Shown here: positions 1-6,933 of the stretch, piece by piece
How positions within the stretch are numbered: position 1 is the stretch's first letter
How the letters are laid out: every line of letters starts with the position of its first letter
Assembly: GCA_026645935.1 (NCBI GenBank)
Contig: JAPKMP010000011.1
Coordinates: 99,949-163,948 of the forward strand
Reading direction: 5' to 3'
DNA from: Candidatus Villigracilaceae bacterium
GTDB lineage: Bacteria > Chloroflexota > Anaerolineae > Anaerolineales > Villigracilaceae
DNA: 64,000 bases
The notes under the pieces: model-generated
What the model was told of the DNA's origin: nothing
Seen by the model: the letters and a program-made list of their open reading frames with translations, nothing else
Database searches by the model: none
Translations under genes and position numbers: made by a program

Positions 1-506
1 TCGCGCGTTTGTTGGATTTACCCTACCCGGGCGGACCGTCGATTCAAAAATCAGCAGAGGAGGGCGTTCCGACCCGCTTCAACTTCCCCCGCGCCTGGCT
101 CGATGGGACCTGGAACTTTTCCTTCAGCGGAATAAAAACCTCCGTTCTTTACGAAGTGCAAACGTTGAAGAAGGCGGGGAATGGAATCCCCGTCAATGAT
201 CTTGCGGCTTCGTTCCAAAAGGCTGTCGTGGATGTGCTGTTTAAGAAGACGATGGATGCGGCGCGTGAATTTGGCGCGAAGGAGATCCTGGTTGCAGGCG
301 GAGTCTCTGCAAACCGCGCCCTGCGTGAAGTATTCAAAGGCCAGAGTGAGTTCCCCGTTCATATCCCGCCACTTTCGCTTTGCACCGACAACGCTGCCAT
401 GATCGGCGCGGCGGGCTATTTCAGATATTCGTTGGGCCATCTTTCGGAAATGGATATTGATGTTTATCCCACCTGGCCGCTGTCAGCGAGCGCAGTCGAA
501 GTGTGA
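1..506 (+). CDS. tsaD: TsaD, tRNA N6-threonylcarbamoyladenosine transferase (3' part only)
   Basis: Transfers the threonylcarbamoyl group from the TsaC product to A37 of ANN-decoding tRNAs (t6A) in the cytoplasm. The frame is open to the left edge, and about 168 C-terminal residues are present of a family usually near 330-350. Visible family blocks are LLDLPYPGGPSI near the start, FNFSFSGIKTSV-type sequence (here WNFSFSGIKTSV), LVAGGVSANRALR and the late LCTDNAAMIGAAG segment, which belong to the ASKHA nucleotide-binding fold. The upstream metal-binding HxxxH motif lies outside the window. The gene converges on tsaC, which makes the intermediate TsaD uses; a hairpin separates the two. Identification is firm; only the 5' end is missing. 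Confidence 0.96.
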   Translation, partial: ARLLDLPYPGGPSIQKSAEEGVPTRFNFPRAWLDGTWNFSFSGIKTSVLYEVQTLKKAGNGIPVNDLAASFQKAVVDVLFKKTMDAAREFGAKEILVAGGVSANRALREVFKGQSEFPVHIPPLSLCTDNAAMIGAAGYFRYSLGHLSEMDIDVYPTWPLSASAVEV

Positions 507-565
507 GGATACTCAGAATAAATAATAGATCTTCAATAGACTTGTTCTACCAGTCATTAAAAGCT

Positions 566-603
566 CAAACCCCCATCCGCTTGCCCGAGCGTTTGGGGGT
601 TTG
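566..603. terminator. Bidirectional hairpin between tsaD and tsaC
   Basis: CAAACCCCC (566-574) pairs perfectly with GGGGGTTTG (595-603). Inside the 20-nt loop a CGCT/AGCG stem can form. There is no long U tract. Its place between two convergent genes makes a shared terminator the natural reading. Confidence 0.6.
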
Positions 604-682
604 ACATCAGGAGAATGCAACTTTGATTATATTCTGCGAGTTAAACGCTTCCTGAACTTGAAATAAGCATTGGATAAGAGGA

Positions 683-1291
683 TTATCTCAGGGTCGAGAT
701 TAAATTTTCCAAAGTTATCGGACCCTCACGGAGGATGACAGGTTTTTCTCCGTTGCAATCCACCAGCGTGGAAGGGATTCCGCCGGGGGTTTTGCCGCCG
801 TCAAGGATTATGGGAATTCGCCCGTGGAGTTGCTCATAAACGTCCTGTGCAGTCAATGGGTTTTGCGCCCCGGAGATGTTCGCTGATGTGACTGCCATCG
901 GCCCAGCCGCGCGGAGCAGAGCAAGGGCATCCGGGTGGTTCGGGATGCGCACAGCAACGGTGGAAGTGGCGGATACGGCTGGGGGGAGAATTAACTTTTT
1001 GGGTAAGACACAGGTTAACGGTCCGGGCCAGAAGCGCTCGGCAAAACGGAGTGCCATGTCTGGGATGTCCGATCCAATCCTGTCGAGATCGCTCAAGTCA
1101 CCGATCAGAATGGGAATCGCTTTTTCGAGTGGGCGGTCTTTTGCCATGTAGATGCTTTCGATGGCGGCGTTGTCGAAGGCTAGTGCGCCGAGTCCGTACA
1201 CAGTGTCGGTGGGGAAGGCAACGATGCCGCCTTTGCGCAAGATTTCGAGGGCGCGTGAAATTTCGGAAGCGGGGACGATTTCAGTGTTCAT
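683..1291 (-). CDS. tsaC: TsaC/Sua5-YrdC family L-threonylcarbamoyladenylate synthase
   Basis: Makes threonylcarbamoyl-AMP from threonine, bicarbonate and ATP, the first step of t6A synthesis. The 202-residue protein is one YrdC domain: GGIVAFPTDTVYGLGA near the N-terminus, then KDRPLEKAIPILI (the KxR.. RNA/nucleotide-binding region), RFWPGPLT, VAVRIPNHP and the VTSANISG segment. Length suits TsaC without the extra Sua5 domain. The start chosen is the ATG at 1291; a longer in-frame reading to 1414 would run deep into prmC and adds a non-homologous tail. It overlaps the prmC stop by 11 nt, so it is probably translated from the same mRNA. It is the last gene of the prfA-to-tsaC operon. Confidence 0.94.
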   Translation of the reverse strand: MNTEIVPASEISRALEILRKGGIVAFPTDTVYGLGALAFDNAAIESIYMAKDRPLEKAIPILIGDLSDLDRIGSDIPDMALRFAERFWPGPLTCVLPKKLILPPAVSATSTVAVRIPNHPDALALLRAAGPMAVTSANISGAQNPLTAQDVYEQLHGRIPIILDGGKTPGGIPSTLVDCNGEKPVILREGPITLENLISTLR

Positions 1292-2144
1292 GGAAGGAGA
1301 TTTCCAATAATCTGTTGTGACCGGCGAGGTCTTGTTGCAATGAGATGATGGATTCTGAAAACATATCGGCAGCGAGATTGAAGGCTTTGATTCCCTGTGT
1401 CGCCTCGATCTCAAGCAGGATCATGCCATGCGGCGCGAGCCAGGCGGGAGCGATTTTCAGCAGGCGGCGGTAGGGATTCAGCCCGTCTTCGCCTCCATCC
1501 AGGGCGACGCTTGGCTCACGGCCGAAGATTTGAAGCCCGCTGAGAGTCGCGGTCGGGATGTAGGGCAGGTTGGCGCAAATGAGATCGAAGTGGCTTTCGG
1601 TGGGAAGCGGGTCGATATGTTCGGGCAAGAGATCGCATTGTAAAAAATCGATGCGGTGATGAACGTGAAATTTTTCGGCGTTGTGCCTGGCGATTTTAAG
1701 CGCTTCGAGGGAAATGTCGGTGGCGAGGATGCGCGCATCGGGTATATTCATCGCGATGGCGGTGGCTATGATTCCAGAGCCGGTGCCGACATCCGCGACG
1801 GTTCTTCTTTCTGGTGTTTGCTTCAACCAGTGGATGGCTTTTTCCACCAGCAGTTCCGTCTCAGGCCTCGGGACTAAGACATCAGGCGTGATATCGAAAT
1901 CGAGGCCGAAGAATTCCCAGTGGCCGAGGATGTAAGGGAGCGGTTCGCCTGCTTCCAGCCGGGAAAATGCCCGGTTTATTGATGCGAGTTGCGTTGGGGC
2001 AAGAGGCGAATCGAGATGTGCTGTCAGCCAGGTGCGGGGTTTTCCAATCGCATGCGCAAGGAGAATTTCGGCGTCGAATTGGGTCAGGTCATCCGGCAGT
2101 TTCGGTATTTTGTGAATTAGGTAATCACCCAGGGTTCGGGTCAT
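1281..2144 (-). CDS. prmC: PrmC, release factor glutamine N5-methyltransferase
   Basis: Methylates the Gln of the GGQ loop of class I release factors using S-adenosylmethionine. The protein has 287 residues: an N-terminal helical substrate domain (LGDYLIHKIPKL..), then a Rossmann methyltransferase domain with VLVPRPETELLVEKA, the SAM loop VADVGTGSGIIATAIA, an acidic ATDIS turn and the catalytic ANLPYIP motif (the family's NPPY, here NLPY). The start is the ATG at 2144, which overlaps the preceding permease stop as ATGA and indicates translational coupling. Its substrate RF1 is encoded by the first gene of the same operon, but two transporter genes lie between them, which is unusual. Confidence 0.95.
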   Translation of the reverse strand: MTRTLGDYLIHKIPKLPDDLTQFDAEILLAHAIGKPRTWLTAHLDSPLAPTQLASINRAFSRLEAGEPLPYILGHWEFFGLDFDITPDVLVPRPETELLVEKAIHWLKQTPERRTVADVGTGSGIIATAIAMNIPDARILATDISLEALKIARHNAEKFHVHHRIDFLQCDLLPEHIDPLPTESHFDLICANLPYIPTATLSGLQIFGREPSVALDGGEDGLNPYRRLLKIAPAWLAPHGMILLEIEATQGIKAFNLAADMFSESIISLQQDLAGHNRLLEISFHEH

Positions 2145-2992
2145 GAGGTTTCTTGAAAGAGCAGGCGTTCCATCAGGGTTTGCTGGAAGAGAATGAATAT
2201 GATGATGACCGGAATGGACATGACGATGGCGAGGGAGCCAAGGTAACTCCACGGCTGTGCGCCGGAAAATTGTCCGTTAACAAGGGCGTATGTTGCCATC
2301 GAAAGCGTGACATTATCGGCCTTGTCCACGAAGAGCCAGCCGATCGCGAATTCGGTGTAACCCATGAGGAAGGCGATCATGGTGGTGACGGCGATGGACG
2401 GCAATGAGATGGGGAAGCTGATGTGGAGAAAAGTCTGGAGGTGATTTGCTCCGTCAAGGTGGGCAGCTTCCTCCACTTCCTTTGGGATTGCCTCGAAGGC
2501 CGCACGCATGTTCCAAACGCAGAAGGGCATAGCGAAAGCGGCATAGACGATGGTCAATCCTATCAAGGTTGTGCGGATATTCAGGAGGCTCAGGATGATG
2601 TAAAGGGGGGTGGCAAAGGCGATTGGCGGGAGCAATGCCGCCAGCAGGAGCATGAATAAGCCCGCATTTCGCGCCGGAAAACGGAAGCGCGCGAAGCCAT
2701 AGGCGAGAGATATCCCAAGGAAAGTGGCGAGGATTGCAGCGCCGATTGAAACGATCATGCTGTTACGGAGCAGTACGTTGAACTCGACGGATTGGTAGGG
2801 GCGGTCCAATACGGCGGCGAATGGTTCGAGCGAAAATCCTTTTGGCAGGAAAGTGAAATCGGTTGGGCGTCCGCGCAGGGAACCGTCGAACGCTAGGCGG
2901 ATGGTGCTCCAGAGGGGAATAAGGATGAACAGACCGACCAACAGAAGAAGGAGCTGGGTGATCAATTGACGGGCGGGGGAAATATTACGCAT
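2141..2992 (-). CDS. ABC transporter permease, MalG-type (carbohydrate CUT1-like)
   Basis: Inner-membrane permease subunit of a binding-protein-dependent importer of the sugar CUT1 type; the substrate cannot be read from sequence. The 283 residues include about six hydrophobic segments and a clear EAA loop (EEVEEAAHLDGANHLQTF), the contact for the ATPase subunit. The start chosen is ATG 2992, overlapping the stop of the preceding fusion gene by 8 nt; the longer frame to 3040 adds only antisense-like residues. Its partner permease is the C-terminal half of that fusion protein. No solute-binding protein or ATPase lies in this operon, so these must come from elsewhere or the pair has another role. 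Confidence 0.85.
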   Translation of the reverse strand: MRNISPARQLITQLLLLLVGLFILIPLWSTIRLAFDGSLRGRPTDFTFLPKGFSLEPFAAVLDRPYQSVEFNVLLRNSMIVSIGAAILATFLGISLAYGFARFRFPARNAGLFMLLLAALLPPIAFATPLYIILSLLNIRTTLIGLTIVYAAFAMPFCVWNMRAAFEAIPKEVEEAAHLDGANHLQTFLHISFPISLPSIAVTTMIAFLMGYTEFAIGWLFVDKADNVTLSMATYALVNGQFSGAQPWSYLGSLAIVMSIPVIIIFILFQQTLMERLLFQETS

Positions 2993-5102
2993 GGATGAAT
3001 TCCTCGCGGCTTTGCATGTGGCGATTGAATAAACTAACAAGGCCGGTCAGAATCATGACGGTCAGGATATTGATGATGGCTGAAACCGCAAACTGTCCGC
3101 CGCCGAATCCGCTGGAAGGGTTGAATAAGTTGTACGAGAGCGTCGCGAGCGTGCTCTCTGTAAAGAAAAACGCCTGGAAGAGATAGAACTGGTTGAAGGC
3201 GTATATGCTGCGGATGATGATCGCAGGCAGCAATACCGGCATCAACAGGGGAAGGGTCATGTGGCGCAGCGTCTGCCAGCTGTTTGCGCCGTCGATGGAG
3301 GCGGCTTCGTAGATGTCCTTGGGTATGGTTTTCAGTCCCGCGTTGACCGCCAGCAGGATGAGGGGAAATCCGTACCAAACGGCAGGGACGAGAAAGATGA
3401 AGAACCAAAAGGTCGGAGTTCTTTCCCAACCGATCAAAAACTGAAGGGGAAAGGCGTCCCCGTATTTTTTTGAGGCAAGGCTCAGCCAGCCGATTTCGGG
3501 AATGAATATGTTCAACCACATGAGCGCGCCGATGAACTCAGGAATCGCCCATGGCAGGATGAAGAACGCCTGCCAGAATTTTTTCATCCTCACACCGCGT
3601 TGGTTAAGAAGAATCGAAAGGCCACCCCCCAGAATCACCTGCAGGCTGGTGGAGGCAACCATCCATAGAATGTTGAAGACGAAGATTCCCTGTCCGGTTA
3701 CAAAGTAAAAAACCGGCAGGTAGCCTGAAAAGCCGGTGTATTGAACCTTATTCGAACGGAATGGAAAGTCGGGATTTGAAGGCTCGATCTGTCCGGACAA
3801 CCCGCCGAAGAGTTCGCGCCAGATGCCGCCCTGGAAACCGTCTCGGATAGAGGCGCTGTTGAAATCCGTGATTGAAATGGCGACCTGGAACAAAAAGGGG
3901 AGAAGGGTCAATAACGCAAACGCAATCAAACCAGGCACGAGCCAGGGGACTGCCTGCAGGGATTCCTTGTTGTTATAAAATTGCCTTTTCGATCTGCGGT
4001 TCCGGATACTTTCCAGAAGTGATTCCCACGCTTTCGAAATTCCCTCCGCGGCGGCGAAGGATAGCGGTGCCGTCAGGATGAGAATATATTGCGGCCATTT
4101 GGTTTTCCATAGGAGCAGGGTGATAAGGGAAAGCCCAAGCCAAAGGGCAAAGACCCTTTCCCTTTTCCAGAGACGGGCAAAGCCGGCGATGGCAAAGAGT
4201 CCGATCAGGAAATCGGGAGCGAATAAAAACACGTTTTCATGCCAGAGGATGGGCGACATGCTGATCCAGACCAAAGGCTGCCAGAGCGGAAAATTCGCGC
4301 TTTGTACATTCGGATTTGTGACCGTATACGTCACCGATGTGAAAGATTCTTGCAGGCGTCCAATGGGATCCGGCCATAAATATGGATTTGCGCCAAAAAA
4401 GACAAGAAGCGATAACAGCCCCCAACCAAGGATAGGCAGGAGGGCTTTAAATTTACGTTCGATGAGATTTTCCCGATTTTCGAATATCTGGTCGACAAGA
4501 ATGGCAAATCCCACGGTGCCATGCAGATATTTCGAATCAGCGGCGAGACCCAAGAAGACCGAAGACACGATCAGCCAAACGGCGCGGTGTTTCCTTTTGT
4601 ATTGCACATATGCCAGGACGGTGCCTAAACTCAAAAGCGAGGAGAGTCCATCCAGCATGATCTGGCTTGTGTATTTGATGGTGAATGAATGGGTTGCAAG
4701 CAGAAACCCCGCGAGCGGATTCACAAGTGCCAGTAAAAAGGCTGTGAGCGTTCCAAAGCCGGCGGCTTCTTTGCGCCCGGCCCAAAGCAGGTCTTTCGGC
4801 AGGGTTTTGGCGGGGCTGGCGGTAATGGCTACATCTTCGACAAGCGGTTGCTCTGGCAGGAAGGAAAAAACGATGCCGTATGCGATCTTGGCAAGCGGGG
4901 GATGCTCGGTCCGGTAGTTGGTTTCCAGAAAACCGGACCAGTTCAGGGTCCGGATAAGATGCGCGTATTCCTGACCTGCGCGCAAGTAATCGTCTTCGTC
5001 GAAATCGATGGGAAGTTTATCCGCCGCGCGTACCCGCAATCCCCATGCAATGGCAAGGACGGCCGTGATCGATAAAATTCGCAAAGCCGTTTTTATGTTC
5101 AT
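2985..5102 (-). CDS. Fusion: GT39/PMT-like membrane glycosyltransferase + MalF-type ABC permease
   Basis: A 705-residue membrane protein with two recognisable halves. Residues 1 to about 365 look like a GT-C glycosyltransferase of the PMT/ArnT/GT39 group: an N-terminal membrane segment, an acidic DFDEDDY loop (33-39), an EHPPL motif (66-70), a SQIMLDG segment and several further membrane helices. Enzymes of this class use lipid-linked sugars on the outer face of the membrane. From about residue 391 the sequence changes to a MalF-type permease that begins like a normal permease N-terminus (PWLVPGLIAFALLTLLPF), with TM helices and an EAA loop at about 599 (EAASIDGANSWQTLRHMTLP). No start codon with a ribosome site is seen at the junction, and the frame is uninterrupted. 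It follows prfA by 39 nt and overlaps the next permease. Both domain calls are good; the joint function is unknown. Confidence 0.85.
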   Translation of the reverse strand: MNIKTALRILSITAVLAIAWGLRVRAADKLPIDFDEDDYLRAGQEYAHLIRTLNWSGFLETNYRTEHPPLAKIAYGIVFSFLPEQPLVEDVAITASPAKTLPKDLLWAGRKEAAGFGTLTAFLLALVNPLAGFLLATHSFTIKYTSQIMLDGLSSLLSLGTVLAYVQYKRKHRAVWLIVSSVFLGLAADSKYLHGTVGFAILVDQIFENRENLIERKFKALLPILGWGLLSLLVFFGANPYLWPDPIGRLQESFTSVTYTVTNPNVQSANFPLWQPLVWISMSPILWHENVFLFAPDFLIGLFAIAGFARLWKRERVFALWLGLSLITLLLWKTKWPQYILILTAPLSFAAAEGISKAWESLLESIRNRRSKRQFYNNKESLQAVPWLVPGLIAFALLTLLPFLFQVAISITDFNSASIRDGFQGGIWRELFGGLSGQIEPSNPDFPFRSNKVQYTGFSGYLPVFYFVTGQGIFVFNILWMVASTSLQVILGGGLSILLNQRGVRMKKFWQAFFILPWAIPEFIGALMWLNIFIPEIGWLSLASKKYGDAFPLQFLIGWERTPTFWFFIFLVPAVWYGFPLILLAVNAGLKTIPKDIYEAASIDGANSWQTLRHMTLPLLMPVLLPAIIIRSIYAFNQFYLFQAFFFTESTLATLSYNLFNPSSGFGGGQFAVSAIINILTVMILTGLVSLFNRHMQSREEFIHA

Positions 5103-5141
5103 GATCAGGTGGGTCGCGGCAGGGCGTCCGTGCCTTTCGTT

Positions 5142-6218
5142 TTATTCATCGTCTTCGATGCCGGTGGCGGCCAGTTTCCCGGCTTCGTCGCGGGTGGTGA
5201 GTTCGTCGATGAATTCATCGATATCGCCATCCATCACGGCGGGGAGGTTGTAGTTGGAAAGCCCGATGCGGTGATCGGTGACGCGGTTCTGCGGGTAATT
5301 ATACGTGCGGATCTTTTCGGATCGTTCTCCGGAGCCGACTTGCGAACGGCGATCCGCTTCGAGTTCAGCGCGGCGTTTGTTCTCTTCGATCTCGTACAAT
5401 CGCGCGCGCAAAATGGACATGGCGCGAAGCTTGTTCTGCAATTGCGAACGTTCATCCTGGCACGTCACGACCATGCCGGTGGGTTTGTGGTACAAACGCA
5501 CGGCGGTGGAATTCTTCTGTACGTTCTGCCCGCCAGCGCCGGACGAACGATAGACTTCGATCTCGATATCGGTTTCGGGAATATCAATTTCGACATCGTC
5601 CACTTCCGCGAGGACGGCGACGGTGGCGGTGGATGTGTGGATGCGCCCCTGCGCCTCGGTGGCTGGAACGCGCTGGACACGATGCACGCCTGATTCGTAT
5701 TTCATCTTCGAAAACGCGCCCTTGCCTTTCACTTCGAAGATGACTTCTTTGTATCCACCCACGCCAATGGCGTTTTCAGACATGATCTCGGTCTTCCAGC
5801 GTTTATCTTCAGCGTAACGGGTGTACATACGGAACAAGTCTGCGGCGAAGATGGCTGCTTCGTCGCCGCCAGCCCCGGCGCGGATTTCCACGATGACGTT
5901 CTTGTCGTCGCGCGGGTCTTTTGGTACGAGCAATCCCTTGATCTCTTTTTCGAGCACTTCGATCTTTGGAGTTAATTCCTCAATATCGGCTTTGGCGAGC
6001 GTGAGCAGGTCCGCATCGTTCTCAGACACGAGGATCGTTTTGGCCTCTTCCAGGCTTTTCATCGCCTGACGGTATTCCCTCGCCTTGGCGATCAGCGGCT
6101 CGAGACTCGCGCGCTCCTTGCCGATCTCCGCGGCGCGTTTATAGTCGCTTCCGACTTCGAGAAGTTCGTTTCCAAGTTGTTCGTATTTTTCTTCGACGGC
6201 TTTTAGTTTATCAAGCAT
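5142..6218 (-). CDS. prfA: Peptide chain release factor 1
   Basis: Recognises UAA and UAG stop codons in the ribosomal A site and triggers peptide release. The 358 residues match the family length. Visible elements are the N-terminal coiled-coil PCRF domain, the decoding tip with [14 protein letters not shown] (a PxT-type tripeptide, which separates RF1 from the SPF of RF2) and the catalytic [10 protein letters not shown] loop. The Gln of GGQ is the target of PrmC, encoded three genes downstream. First gene of the minus-strand operon ending with tsaC. Confidence 0.97.
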   Translation of the reverse strand: MLDKLKAVEEKYEQLGNELLEVGSDYKRAAEIGKERASLEPLIAKAREYRQAMKSLEEAKTILVSENDADLLTLAKADIEELTPKIEVLEKEIKGLLVPKDPRDDKNVIVEIRAGAGGDEAAIFAADLFRMYTRYAEDKRWKTEIMSENAIGVGGYKEVIFEVKGKGAFSKMKYESGVHRVQRVPATEAQGRIHTSTATVAVLAEVDDVEIDIPETDIEIEVYRSSGAGGQNVQKNSTAVRLYHKPTGMVVTCQDERSQLQNKLRAMSILRARLYEIEENKRRAELEADRRSQVGSGERSEKIRTYNYPQNRVTDHRIGLSNYNLPAVMDGDIDEFIDELTTRDEAGKLAATGIEDDE

Positions 6219-6339
6219 GTTTCCTCATGATTGCATGGTTGGCGTTCTCTTACGCCGATGAGCTTACATCAAAAGACGCGTTAGCCTGTCCTGGACGGAC
6301 AGTCCCGGATGAACGCGCCCTACGCGGAAAATTTTTGCA

Positions 6340-6372
6340 CAAGAAAGCGCGGCACCGGGAAAGGCGCCGCGC
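6340..6372 (-). terminator. Intrinsic terminator downstream of uvrC-response regulator unit
   Basis: The arms 6347-6356 and 6363-6372 form a 10-bp GC-rich stem with one A/C mismatch and a 6-nt loop. On the minus strand it is followed by TTTCTTG, so it fits the end of the transcript carrying uvrC, the response regulator and the small peptide gene. Confidence 0.6.
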
Positions 6373-6396
6373 GGCAGGGCGAATCGAAAGACTGCG

Positions 6397-6504
6397 CTAG
6401 TAAGTGGCTACTGCAGAAAGCACCATTGAAATGATGAGGATGATGGCGAACGCGGCGAAGAAAAGCTGCGCCGCTTTTTGCCGTCTGGCGGCGTTTTCTT
6501 CCAT
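6397..6504 (-). CDS. Putative 35-residue single-span membrane peptide
   Basis: A short frame of 35 codons beginning ATG-GAA-GAA-AAC and ending TAG at 6397. The product has a charged head (MEENAARRQKAAQ), then one strongly hydrophobic stretch (residues 14-33: LFFAAFAIILIISMVLSAVA). The charge-then-hydrophobic layout and its place between the response regulator and the terminator support a real gene. No good Shine-Dalgarno sequence is visible, which is the main weakness. A longer overlapping frame (6408-6599) has Ser/Pro/Lys-rich content and is less believable. Function is unknown; small membrane peptides next to regulators are often modulators, but that is inference. Confidence 0.45.
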   Translation of the reverse strand: MEENAARRQKAAQLFFAAFAIILIISMVLSAVATY

Positions 6505-6552
6505 CGTCGATTTCTGTCTTTGATTTTTAGAATTTCTTCCAGCCATTCCAGC

Positions 6553-6933
6553 TTACCTTTCGATATGTTTGTAAAAAGCCTGAGCCATTGCCTTCTCAAG
6601 TTCCTCGATTGTAACAGGTTTCATGACGTACCCGTCCGCGCCAAGCTTCATGGCTTTGTCCACCATCACATCCGCGGCTTCGGACGAGAGCATGATGACC
6701 GGCAGGCGCTTCCATTCCGATCTGCGGCGCATGAATTCGAGCATGTCAAGCCCGGTCACTTCGGGCATGTTGATGTCTAGGATCATCAGGTCGGGGCGTT
6801 TTCCCGATAGGAGCAATTGAGCTGCCGGGCGGGGATGGTTGAAATGCTTTGATTGATAATCGAGCACTTTTAGCATCAGGCTGATCGCCTGCGCCATTTC
6901 GTCGTCGTCGTCGATGATCCAGATTTCCTTCAT
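6553..6933 (-). CDS. Single-domain response regulator (receiver only)
   Basis: A 126-residue CheY-like receiver with no output domain. It has the acidic cluster IIDDDDE (7-12), the phospho-acceptor D53 in LMILDINMP, the conserved Ser of MLSS and K105 in the MKPV turn. It probably works by protein-protein contact after phosphorylation by a kinase not encoded next to it. Its ATG overlaps the uvrC stop as ATGA, so it is translationally coupled to uvrC. A GacA/UvrY-type regulator next to uvrC is known in gammaproteobacteria, but that one has a DNA-binding domain and this one does not. Confidence 0.9.
   Translation of the reverse strand: MKEIWIIDDDDEMAQAISLMLKVLDYQSKHFNHPRPAAQLLLSGKRPDLMILDINMPEVTGLDMLEFMRRRSEWKRLPVIMLSSEAADVMVDKAMKLGADGYVMKPVTIEELEKAMAQAFYKHIER

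Noticed and set aside
4078..4917. Long plus-strand open frame (279 codons) antisense to the GT-permease fusion
   Set aside because: It lies fully inside a gene with clear domain motifs, has no recognisable protein features and no ribosome site.
6408..6599. Minus-strand 63-codon frame near the response regulator
   Set aside because: Ser/Pro/Lys-rich run overlapping the regulator end; the 35-codon frame in the same place looks more like a protein.
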